Assembly: GCA_945874125.1 (NCBI GenBank)
Contig: CAMCFB010000008.1
Coordinates: 1-36,908, forward strand
Source: Verrucomicrobia subdivision 6 bacterium
Lineage (GTDB): Bacteria; Verrucomicrobiota; Verrucomicrobiia; Methylacidiphilales; Verrucolacustridaceae
Length of the DNA stretch: 36,908 nt
Reading direction: 5' to 3'
How positions within the stretch are numbered: the stretch's first letter is position 1; each line of letters starts with the position of its first letter. Shown piece by piece: positions 1-6,843 of the stretch. A program made the position numbers and the translations under genes. The notes below the pieces were generated by a model. The model searched no databases. It was not told the DNA's origin and was given only the letters and a program-made list of their open reading frames with translations.

Positions 1-570
1 AATCCAAAAACGCCAAGGAAAACGCGCCGCGGGACCCGCAGAGCTCACCCCCACCCGCCGGCTTTCCTCGATTTTGACCTTCGGGCTACGCATCCCATCA
101 TCTTCGATTCGAATGGGGCCTGAGACAAGATCGCATCCATCCCAATCCAGTCGTATACCCAGCGCTTGCGTCAGCGCACCCGGCCCGGCCGTCAACCGAA
201 ACTCCGACGCGGAAAATCCCCTTCGCCGCGCCATCTTCTCCACTCCCCTCAACGGCTCGACCCCTCGAATCAGCACCGCCGCCGCTACACCGTCGGGTGC
301 GGTCACCACATTCAGCATCCGGTGGATTCCGTAGCACAAATACACATACGCCGTCCCCGGCGGACCAAACATCGACGCGTTGCGCGGGGTCTTTCCTTTC
401 CAAGCGTGGGATGCGCGATCCAACTTTCCTCCATACGCCTCCGTTTCGACAATTCGGGCCAGACAATCTTCCCCCTTGGAATGCACCCGCACCACTTTGC
501 CCAATAATCCTTTGGCAATGGGCACCGGGTCTTCGCCCGCATAAAAAGCGCGTGGCAACGATCGACTCAC
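1..570 (-). CDS. mpg: DNA-3-methyladenine glycosylase (AAG/MPG family), 3' end outside window
   Basis: Base-excision repair enzyme that removes alkylated purines such as 3-methyladenine from DNA. Translating the minus strand from a GTG at 570-568 gives about 190 residues with no stop before the window edge. Family hallmarks seen are the ETEAY motif, which holds the catalytic Glu, then DRASHAWKGKTPRN, MFGPPGTAYVYLCYG, LNVVT, LIRGVEP, and near the edge RRVGVSSAGP followed by PWRF. AAG proteins are about 190-220 residues, so only the last few residues are missing. The GTG start overlaps the yggS stop as GTGA (570-567), which points to translational coupling behind yggS. No alternative family fits. 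The Gly/Arg-rich composition matches other minus-strand genes here. Confidence 0.9.
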   Translation of the reverse strand, partial: MSRSLPRAFYAGEDPVPIAKGLLGKVVRVHSKGEDCLARIVETEAYGGKLDRASHAWKGKTPRNASMFGPPGTAYVYLCYGIHRMLNVVTAPDGVAAAVLIRGVEPLRGVEKMARRRGFSASEFRLTAGPGALTQALGIRLDWDGCDLVSGPIRIEDDGMRSPKVKIEESRRVGVSSAGPAARFPWRFWI

Positions 571-1256
571 GAACTTCGCGGGCCAAACAGAGCTGTCCCG
601 ATCCGCACCAAGGTTGCCCCCTCTTCAATCGCCACCGGAAAATCGTGACTCATCCCCATGGAAAGCTCCGGTAGTGCCACCCCTTCCGAATCCTGCAGCC
701 GATCCCGAATTTCCCGCAGTTTCGCAAAGAACGGCCGCGCCAACTCTGGATCCTCTCGAAAAGGGGGAATCGCCATCAATCCAATCACCTCCAATCTCGT
801 ACACTTCCCCACCGCTCGAAACAGCTCCTCCGCTTTTTCAGGCGGGCACCCGTGCTTCGCGGCCTCACCCCCGACATTAATCTCCAACATCACCCGCATT
901 TTTTTTCCAGCGACCGCCAACCTCTTCTCCAACTCCTGCGCCAAATCCACCCGATCGACCGACTCGATCACATCGAAACACTCGACCGCATCTTTGGCCT
1001 TATTCGTCTGTAAGCCTCCGATAAAGTGCCACTCCCCACCCACCGGCATTTCGGGAATCTTCACTCTCGCCTCCTGCACCCGATTTTCACCAAAGAGCCG
1101 ATGCCCTAGGCGCCAGATGACTCGGATCTTCTCCGAATCCATCTTTTTACTCACCGCCACCAGCCGAACCGCATCAGGTTTCCTGCCCGCCTTTTCGGCC
1201 GATAAAAGAATCTGCTTCTGAATGGCGTGATAGTTGTCCTCAAGTAGCGCGCTCAT
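567..1256 (-). CDS. yggS: YggS/PROSC-family pyridoxal-phosphate homeostasis protein
   Basis: PLP-binding protein with an alanine-racemase-like barrel but no racemase partner domain. It buffers the cellular PLP pool and affects amino-acid homeostasis. The 229 residues are full length for the family. Visible signatures are LVAVSK near residue 32 with the PLP-binding Lys37, LFGENRVQEA, EWHFIGGLQTNKAK, LSMGMSHDF and LVRIGTALFG at the end. The ATG at 1256 is the natural start. The gene is first in a pair with the DNA glycosylase (GTGA overlap) and is divergent from a LysR-type regulator. A TATAAT on the minus strand at 1300-1295 is a candidate -10 and would give a leader of about 30 bases. Confidence 0.95.
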   Translation of the reverse strand: MSALLEDNYHAIQKQILLSAEKAGRKPDAVRLVAVSKKMDSEKIRVIWRLGHRLFGENRVQEARVKIPEMPVGGEWHFIGGLQTNKAKDAVECFDVIESVDRVDLAQELEKRLAVAGKKMRVMLEINVGGEAAKHGCPPEKAEELFRAVGKCTRLEVIGLMAIPPFREDPELARPFFAKLREIRDRLQDSEGVALPELSMGMSHDFPVAIEEGATLVRIGTALFGPRSS

Positions 1257-1273
1257 GATTAGATTGGCTTGGT

Positions 1274-1305
1274 TTGCATTAGCGATAAGGTCTGATTATA
1301 GTCAG
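1274..1305. promoter_or_regulatory. Overlapping divergent promoters with shared palindrome (lysR / yggS)
   Basis: On the plus strand TTGCAT (1274-1279), 17 bases, then TATAGT (1297-1302) forms a good sigma70-like promoter for the LysR gene at 1312. On the minus strand TATAAT (1300-1295) is a perfect -10 for yggS, though its -35 is weak. Both -10 elements lie inside the dyad CTGATTATAGTCAG (1292-1305), whose arms are CTGA and TCAG. A LysR-type regulator commonly binds such a dyad in its own divergent promoter, so autoregulation and control of yggS is a reasonable inference, not shown here. Confidence 0.5.
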
Positions 1306-1311
1306 GCTTCT

Positions 1312-2241
1312 ATGCAAGTGGAATCTTTCCGTGTTTTTCGGGACTTGGTGGAGACCCGCTCCTTCAGTCGCTCCGCCAGCCTAAATGGTATCACTCAATC
1401 CGCGGTCAGCCAGCAACTCCGTTCCATCGAAGTCCGCTTGCGGGTCCCTCTGCTGGAACGGACCAGTAAACAGTTTGCCCTGACGCGCGAAGGTCAACTC
1501 CTCTACGAGGCCAGTCGGGAAATCATCGGCTACTACCAACGCTTCCAACATCAGCTGGAGGAGATGCGCAACATTATCTCAGGCACCATTCGCCTGGTCG
1601 CCGTGCCCAGCCTGGGCCTGCACGAGCTTCCTCCTTACATCAAAGATTTCCTGAAAGCATTTCCCCAGGTCAAAATCCAAGTCGATTATCGCCGCTCGAA
1701 CGAGGTTTACGAATCGGTGGCCGAAGGGGAAGCGGATGTGGGCTTTGTCGCTTTTCCCTCTCCTCGCAAAGGCCTCAAGGTCGAAACCTTTAAAAAAGAC
1801 ACCCTCCACATCATCTGTGCGGCGGGCCATCCCCTCCTCAAAAAAGGCCCCATCCACTTGCCCGATCTGGCCCAAAGCAAGATCGTCTCTCTCGCCCCTG
1901 AGATGCCTACTCGCCAAGGACTTGACCGAATTCTGGCCGCCCGCGGACTGAAGTTTCATCCCATGATGGAGTTCGATAACGTCGAAACCCTCAAGCAAGC
2001 CGTGGAAATTAATGCCGGAATAGCTTTCCTACCCGCCTCCGCCATCAGCTCCGAACTAGCCAAAGGATCGCTCGCCATTCTTTCCCACCAAGGGCCTGAA
2101 ATCGTGCGCCCCCTCGGCATCGTTTCCCGCGCCAGTCGAATGGTCTCCCCCGCGGTGAAGCGATTCCTCAAGGCCCTCAAAACGCCCCGCGAATCTTCCC
2201 CCGCCTCACCCGCGGAACCTGCTTTCTCCATACCTTCATGA
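1312..2241 (+). CDS. LysR-family transcriptional regulator (CysB/CysL/CbbR-like)
   Basis: DNA-binding regulator of 309 residues. The N-terminal winged helix-turn-helix is clear: VFRDLVETRSFSRSA, then ITQSAVSQQLRSIE, then LLERTSKQFALTREG. The rest is the two-lobed effector-binding domain (IRLVAVPSLGLHELP near residue 90, GEADVGFVAFP near 142). I start at the ATG at 1312 because MQVESFRVFRDLVE is the usual LysR N-terminus. An earlier in-frame start at 1234 would run into yggS and add unrelated residues. No Shine-Dalgarno is visible and a -10-like TATAGT ends 9 bases before the ATG, so the mRNA may be leaderless. Its stop overlaps the next gene as ATGA. The ligand and targets cannot be read from the sequence; the neighbours suggest yggS and perhaps the iron genes. 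Confidence 0.9.
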   Translation: MQVESFRVFRDLVETRSFSRSASLNGITQSAVSQQLRSIEVRLRVPLLERTSKQFALTREGQLLYEASREIIGYYQRFQHQLEEMRNIISGTIRLVAVPSLGLHELPPYIKDFLKAFPQVKIQVDYRRSNEVYESVAEGEADVGFVAFPSPRKGLKVETFKKDTLHIICAAGHPLLKKGPIHLPDLAQSKIVSLAPEMPTRQGLDRILAARGLKFHPMMEFDNVETLKQAVEINAGIAFLPASAISSELAKGSLAILSHQGPEIVRPLGIVSRASRMVSPAVKRFLKALKTPRESSPASPAEPAFSIPS

Positions 2242-2741
2242 CCAGCGTCACCTCCGGCCCCTTGACCCCGCAAGCTCGTGCTTACGAAAGCATGCGGACG
2301 CAAGGTCTTCGCCTCACCTCACAGAGAAAAACCATTACGGAAGTTGCCTTTGCCAACCGGGAGCACTTCACCGCCGAATCCCTTCTCACCCGCTCCCGCA
2401 AAAAGGACAGCCAAGTCTCTCGCGCCACTGTCTACCGCACCCTTTCGTTTCTCGTCCGGGCTGGGCTTTTACGCCAAGTCGGTCTGGGTCAATCCTCTCC
2501 TCTCTACGATCCCAATTTTGCGGATCATCCTCGGCACGGGCACTTCGTCTGTGTGGATTGCCAAAAGATTGTCGAGTTTCACGATCACTGCTTGGATGTT
2601 CGCGAGTCGATTGTCACGAAGGACCACGGCTTCAGCCCGAAGCGGGTCAACCTCCAGATCGAAGCCACCTGTGACGCCCTGCGGGAAAAAGGGGTTTGCC
2701 CCCGCAATCCAATCGGCGGGAAGTCCAAGTCTAAAAAATAA
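2238..2741 (+). CDS. Fur-family metal-responsive transcriptional regulator
   Basis: Metal-sensing repressor of 167 residues. The winged helix lies near residues 20-85 (LRLTSQRKTI, SRATVYRTLSFLVRAGLL). The metal-binding part has H97, H100 and H102 followed by C105-x2-C108 and HDH at 115-117, the Fur/PerR arrangement. The second structural zinc pair is C145 and C154, eight residues apart rather than a tight CxxC. The gene is translationally coupled to the LysR gene (ATGA, 2238-2241) and its 3' end overlaps the receptor gene by 11 bases, tail to tail. Next to a FecA-like receptor and a TonB system, iron sensing (Fur) is the likely role; PerR- or Zur-type sensing cannot be excluded. Confidence 0.9.
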   Translation: MTSVTSGPLTPQARAYESMRTQGLRLTSQRKTITEVAFANREHFTAESLLTRSRKKDSQVSRATVYRTLSFLVRAGLLRQVGLGQSSPLYDPNFADHPRHGHFVCVDCQKIVEFHDHCLDVRESIVTKDHGFSPKRVNLQIEATCDALREKGVCPRNPIGGKSKSKK

Positions 2742-5013
2742 TCTTTAGCCCGGCATACCAGTTGCGGGGCATCGCCGGATCGATCCCATCCCCACGAATC
2801 CGGGAGTAGTACTGCTTATCAAAAAGATTATTGATGCCACCCACCAAGCTGACGTACTCGTTCCACAATTTTGCCTCCAATGTGAGATCCCACACGTTGT
2901 AAGCGGGAATAAAGCGAGAATCGCTCCCCGTCAGGTTGTTATCGCTGGCGTAACTGTGCCCCACATAGGTTCCGAGAAACGATGCCTTCACCTTCGACTG
3001 CCAATCGTAGACCAGCCCGGTTTTGTAAACGTAGTTCGAAAGGTACTGCGGGGTTTTTCCTTCGTTGGCTCCATTGATGAAGTTTCCATTTTGCAGGGTC
3101 AGAGCCGTGTAAAAGTAGAGGGCTCCATACTCCTGCGCCCATCCCGCGATTCCTCCACTTTGCCCCGACTTGGGATCCTCCCATCCCATGTTCTGATGGG
3201 CGATTCCATCCGCGATGCCAATCAGATCCAACTGCAAAAGAAAATCCCAGCCATAAACCCGCGAGCGGCCTGAGTTGCTCACGATGTTTTGCCCTCCGGC
3301 CGCGGTCTCCCCAATCTGATTGGAGTAGTCGACGCAAAACCCGCTTGTGTCAAACGTCAACCAATCGGTCGGCATCCCACGAATCCCCGCCTCATAGTTC
3401 CAAACCGTGCCCTCCTCGAGGTTGCCTGAGACGCGTAAATTGGGGCCGGTGGGAACCGCTTGGGCAAAGGTGGGCGGTCGATACGCCTCGGAGACGTTGG
3501 CATAGACCGTGATGTCTTTGGGTAAGGCGTAATCCACCCCCAAACCAATCAAAGGCACAAAGTTGTTCTGGTTTTGCGTGCCAAGGGGTTGGCCGGCGGC
3601 CGATTTTTCCTGATCGATCTTCAAATCCACCGATTGCCAAATATTCTCCATGCGAAACCCCGGCACGACCGAAAGATCCCCCACCGTGAATTTGTTCTCC
3701 ACAAAGAACGGGGCGTACCAGACCGATCGATCACTCTGATTCTTAATCTGTCCCGTATTTGATGTTGGGGTCAGACCCTCCTGATCAGTTCGAGGCGAGG
3801 TGGTGTTGTAGATCATGAACCCGGCCGTCAACGTTTGAGACTCTCCCCCCAAATCCCAATCCCACCGCCATCTGGGCTCCATCCCCCAAGTATAAAACCC
3901 CTGATATTCGATCTGATTCTTCTGTGAGGTAGGCAAAGTCCCAAAACCACCACCCTTCTGTCGTCGGCTCCATCGCCGGTAGTAGTCGAACCAGACCCGA
4001 TAGGAAAAAAAGAGATCGTCCGAGAACTCTGACTCATGAATGGCTGAGACCGCATATCGGTTCAGTTGAAACTCATCGTTAAATCTCGAAGTTGCGTTAC
4101 GGTCCACGTTGTAATTCACGGGGGTTCGCACCGTATCATTGTTCAGCCGCAAACCTCCTGGCTCTCCGTGACACTCCTCGTACCCGTTCAGTTTAAAATA
4201 CCAGCGGTGATCGGTGTCGGCATCCAGTGCCATCGTTAAATTTCCATTATTCAAATCGTACTGGCTATTGGCCTCTCGAAACCCCTGGGATTGGCGGTGA
4301 TTGAACCAGCCATAATATCCCACTCGATCCACCGTCCCACCCACCGCGTTAAAGCTAGAGATGTAATCAAAGCTTCCCCCCATCGTAATCGATTCGGCGG
4401 TGAACTTCTTGTCGAGCGGTGGCTTTCTCATCACGAAATTAATCGCTCCGGCGGGTTGGGGCCCATACATCAGGGCCGCCCCCCCACGAATGAACTCCAT
4501 CGTTTCCATTGGGTAGGTGGGGGGCAGGTAGTACGCCTCGGGGTAACCGATCATGTCCGCCTGAATCGGGATTCCATCCTCCAACACCTGAAAACTTTGC
4601 AATCGGTGCGGATCAAATCCCCGGTAGGCGAAACTAGGGAGTGGCGTGCTCTCGTCTGGCACGACTAAACCAGGGGTGGTGGCGGTGAGCTGCCTCCAGT
4701 TGTCGTCCTTCATCTCGGGCAGGTAGTGGGCATCAATATTCGAGGTACGTTTTCCCGCGTTGATCCGCGTGCCCTCCACATCGGGCAAGAAGGGTAACCG
4801 CGTTTGCACGTCGTAATCCGCCTGCACCTCCACTTGCTCAAGCCGCACCACCTTCGGTTTGGCCGCCCCATCCAGACCCTTTTCCTCCGTCGGATCAGCC
4901 GCTGGGGCGGACTGAGCCAGCAGCCCACCCCCCCCAAGAATCAGAGCTCCTAAAAACCCGATGGATCGGCGAAGACAAAACACAGCAATAACGATACTGA
5001 GACGCAATCTCAT
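2731..5013 (-). CDS. TonB-dependent outer-membrane receptor, FecA-like (iron-siderophore/citrate type)
   Basis: Outer-membrane active transporter of about 760 residues. The sequence opens with a hydrophobic export signal (SIGFLGALILGGGGLLAQSA), followed by a possible TonB box (LEQVEVQAD). The plug follows with RGFDPHRLQ, VLEDGIPI, GYPEAYYLPP, EFIRGGAALMYGPQ and GAINFV. This pattern is close to Fe(III)-dicitrate receptor FecA and related ferric receptors. The long barrel ends with ...LKIIF, a C-terminal Phe as expected for BAM-assembled barrels. I choose the ATG at 5013 over a TTG two codons earlier (5019). No clear Shine-Dalgarno precedes it. It is divergent from exbB with two Fur-box-like palindromes in between and tail-to-tail with the Fur-family gene. 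The substrate is inferred from similarity to FecA-type receptors, not proven; I see no FecR/FecI pair. Confidence 0.92.
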   Translation of the reverse strand: MRLRLSIVIAVFCLRRSIGFLGALILGGGGLLAQSAPAADPTEEKGLDGAAKPKVVRLEQVEVQADYDVQTRLPFLPDVEGTRINAGKRTSNIDAHYLPEMKDDNWRQLTATTPGLVVPDESTPLPSFAYRGFDPHRLQSFQVLEDGIPIQADMIGYPEAYYLPPTYPMETMEFIRGGAALMYGPQPAGAINFVMRKPPLDKKFTAESITMGGSFDYISSFNAVGGTVDRVGYYGWFNHRQSQGFREANSQYDLNNGNLTMALDADTDHRWYFKLNGYEECHGEPGGLRLNNDTVRTPVNYNVDRNATSRFNDEFQLNRYAVSAIHESEFSDDLFFSYRVWFDYYRRWSRRQKGGGFGTLPTSQKNQIEYQGFYTWGMEPRWRWDWDLGGESQTLTAGFMIYNTTSPRTDQEGLTPTSNTGQIKNQSDRSVWYAPFFVENKFTVGDLSVVPGFRMENIWQSVDLKIDQEKSAAGQPLGTQNQNNFVPLIGLGVDYALPKDITVYANVSEAYRPPTFAQAVPTGPNLRVSGNLEEGTVWNYEAGIRGMPTDWLTFDTSGFCVDYSNQIGETAAGGQNIVSNSGRSRVYGWDFLLQLDLIGIADGIAHQNMGWEDPKSGQSGGIAGWAQEYGALYFYTALTLQNGNFINGANEGKTPQYLSNYVYKTGLVYDWQSKVKASFLGTYVGHSYASDNNLTGSDSRFIPAYNVWDLTLEAKLWNEYVSLVGGINNLFDKQYYSRIRGDGIDPAMPRNWYAGLKIIF
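4998..5012. promoter_or_regulatory. Palindromic operator 1 (Fur-box-like), over the receptor start
   Basis: TGAGACGCAATCTCA has 5-base arms TGAGA/TCTCA with a 5-base centre. It abuts or overlaps the receptor ATG (5013-5011). The outer TGAGA...TCTCA in a 15-base frame matches the 7-1-7 form of Fur boxes. It lies 31 bases centre to centre from a second copy. Binding by the neighbouring Fur-family protein is inference. Confidence 0.5.
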
Positions 5014-5028
5014 GTGCAATATTATTAT

Positions 5029-5043
5029 TGAGACCGTGTCTCA
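5029..5043. promoter_or_regulatory. Palindromic operator 2 (Fur-box-like), receptor/exbB divergent promoter
   Basis: TGAGACCGTGTCTCA has perfect 6-base arms TGAGAC/GTCTCA with a 3-base centre. It lies in the short AT-rich gap between the receptor start (5013) and exbB (5088), so one bound repressor could control both directions. Same 15-base frame and half-site (TGAGAC) as the copy at 4998-5012. Confidence 0.6.
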
Positions 5044-5087
5044 TTTTTTATCGTGACAGGAAACCCTCAAGAAAATAGCGTTCAATC

Positions 5088-5774
5088 ATGAATTCGATGT
5101 CGCTCGGGGAACTTTTTATTCGCGGCGGGTCCTTAATGTGGGTTCTGCTCGCCTTCTCCCTTGTCGCCTTGACGGTGGCCGTCGAGCGCTTTCTCACCTA
5201 CACCTCTTACGGTTACTCGCCCGATCGCTGGTTTGATTCGCTACTCCAAAAAATTCGTACCGCTGGCCCCAAGGCTGCCCTGACCATGGCGCAAGCCTGT
5301 CGCCACCCAGTGGCTCGGGTTGCCCAAACCTACCTCGAACAGATCGATCGCCCCGCCAAGGTCCGCCACGACAATGTTCGCCGAACCGGATCCCTCGTCC
5401 TGGAGTCGGTCGAAAAGAATCTGCGAATCCTCGCCGCCCTGGCTCATCTCTCTCCTTTGGTGGGACTACTCGGTACGGTCATCGGCATGGTCGTCGCCTT
5501 TTCGCAAATCCAAGCCATTCAAGGCACCGTCAAACCCTCCGATCTAGCCGGCGGAATTTGGGAGGCGCTCCTCACCACCGTTTTTGGCCTCGTGGTCGCG
5601 ATTCCCTGCATGGCCCTCTACCACGCCTTCGAGGGACATGCCGATAAGATTGCCCGCCGAATGGAGTTGGCCGTCACCTCGCTGGATGACCTTCTCAGCC
5701 CATCGACTCCATCTACCTCGGGGCGAGCCACCGCTCGTCGCGCAACCGACGAGGAATTCTCCACCGTCCAGTAG
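5088..5774 (+). CDS. exbB: ExbB/TolQ/MotA-family proton channel protein
   Basis: Inner-membrane proton-channel subunit that with ExbD energises TonB. The 228 residues carry the usual three membrane spans: near 13-35 (SLMWVLLAFSLVALTVAV), near 110-137 (with the conserved LSPLVGLLGTVIGMVVAF), and near 153-178 (GIWEALLTTVFGLVVAIP). The cytoplasmic loop sits between spans 1 and 2. Start is ATG 5088, with ATG 5097 as an alternative; neither has a strong ribosome site. ExbD follows after 5 bases and TonB 3 bases after that, a tight operon. Divergence from the receptor and the shared palindromes suggest iron control. TolQ is the alternative name, but the absence of TolA/TolB and the adjacent receptor favour ExbB. 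Confidence 0.92.
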   Translation: MNSMSLGELFIRGGSLMWVLLAFSLVALTVAVERFLTYTSYGYSPDRWFDSLLQKIRTAGPKAALTMAQACRHPVARVAQTYLEQIDRPAKVRHDNVRRTGSLVLESVEKNLRILAALAHLSPLVGLLGTVIGMVVAFSQIQAIQGTVKPSDLAGGIWEALLTTVFGLVVAIPCMALYHAFEGHADKIARRMELAVTSLDDLLSPSTPSTSGRATARRATDEEFSTVQ

Positions 5775-5779
5775 CCCCT

Positions 5780-6175
5780 ATGTTCGCCCGCCCCAAACGC
5801 CTCACGACCTCGATCGATATGGCCCCCTTGATCGACGTTGTCTTTCTCCTCCTCATCTTTTTTATGCTCACCTCCTCCTTCACCCTGCCCTCCCTGCAAG
5901 TCAAATTACCGACAGCCAAAGGCCAGACCGACACATCCCCCGAAGTCATTCTGGTGGCGGTCGATGCCCAAGGATCGATTACCATCCAGGGATCGCCCGT
6001 TCCTCTTTCCCAATTCGATGAAACCATTCGTGCGCTGTCCCAAGACAACTCCGATCGAAAGATTCACTTTCGGGGAGATCAAAAAATGAACTACGGACTA
6101 TTTGTCGATCTGATGGATCGAGCCCGCCAAATCGGCATCATCCAATTCAATCTGGTGCACGAGCCGAAAAAATAA
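5780..6175 (+). CDS. exbD: ExbD/TolR-family biopolymer transport protein
   Basis: Partner of ExbB in the TonB energy-transducing complex. The 131 residues have a short cytoplasmic N-terminus and one membrane span with the signature IDMAPLIDVVFLLLIFFML. Asp19 is the equivalent of the proton-carrying Asp25 of E. coli ExbD. A periplasmic domain follows (IHFRGDQKMNYGLFVDLMDRARQIGI). Its length is normal. It is the middle gene of exbB-exbD-tonB, separated by 5 and 3 bases from its neighbours, so co-expression is nearly certain. Confidence 0.94.
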   Translation: MFARPKRLTTSIDMAPLIDVVFLLLIFFMLTSSFTLPSLQVKLPTAKGQTDTSPEVILVAVDAQGSITIQGSPVPLSQFDETIRALSQDNSDRKIHFRGDQKMNYGLFVDLMDRARQIGIIQFNLVHEPKK

Positions 6176-6178
6176 TCG

Positions 6179-6787
6179 ATGACTCTCTCCCGCTCCATCA
6201 CCAGCGATAAACTTTTTCTCCTCATCGGGCTCACTGCCTCAGTCGCCCTCCATGCCAGTCTCTTTCTGTCGCGTCCCTCCATCACGACAAGTCGCGATTT
6301 TGCCATTCAACCCTCCGATTTTTCTGTGGAAATTACCCTGATCGAAACGTCCGCCGGCCAACCCGAGGTCGTTCCCGACCCCATTCTCACCACCCCTACC
6401 CCCACGCCCGAATCGGTCCCGGAAACTCCCCCTACTGCCTCGCTTCCGAACTCTCTCCCCACCCCCACCCCGCCCACCCCCAATCTCCCCCCCTCCACCG
6501 CCAGCTCCACCATCCTCGCTCGCCCCAACCCATCCCAGAACTCCGCTCCCACCTACCCCAACCTGGCCCGAAAAAAAGGGTGGACCGGCTCCGTCCTGCT
6601 TCGCGCCCAAATCTCGGCCCAGGGCACCGTCGATTCTCTCACCCTTCTGAAAAGCTCCGGACACGAGATCCTCGACCAATCCGCCACCCGAGCCGTCCGC
6701 CAGTGGCGCTTTTACCCCCAAGAGGTCGGGGGGACCCCCACCTCCTCCACCGTCGAGATACCCGTCAAATTTTCACTCAAGCATTAA
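6179..6787 (+). CDS. tonB: TonB energy transducer
   Basis: Links the inner-membrane ExbBD motor to outer-membrane receptors. The 202 residues show one N-terminal anchor (LFLLIGLTASVALHASLFL, residues 12-30). A long Pro/Thr/Ser-rich periplasm-spanning stretch follows at about 60-125. The TonB C-terminal domain is near 123-202: NSAPTYPNLARKKGWTGSV, a VDSLTLLKSSGHEILDQSA segment, VRQWRFYP, and a final IPVKFSLKH. Its order right after exbBD and opposite a TonB-dependent receptor makes the assignment secure. The Pro-rich linker is encoded by very C-rich DNA, in keeping with the C excess of the plus strand across the window. Confidence 0.93.
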   Translation: MTLSRSITSDKLFLLIGLTASVALHASLFLSRPSITTSRDFAIQPSDFSVEITLIETSAGQPEVVPDPILTTPTPTPESVPETPPTASLPNSLPTPTPPTPNLPPSTASSTILARPNPSQNSAPTYPNLARKKGWTGSVLLRAQISAQGTVDSLTLLKSSGHEILDQSATRAVRQWRFYPQEVGGTPTSSTVEIPVKFSLKH

Positions 6788-6843
6788 TCTCCGAATCTGA
6801 CCTTGGCTACCCCACCTTCCTTGCGTAGGTTGCTGAGCTGCTG

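Noticed and set aside
98-628. Long minus-strand frame starting at 628
   Set aside because: Out-of-frame shadow; the true DNA glycosylase frame begins at GTG 570 and shows the full family motifs.
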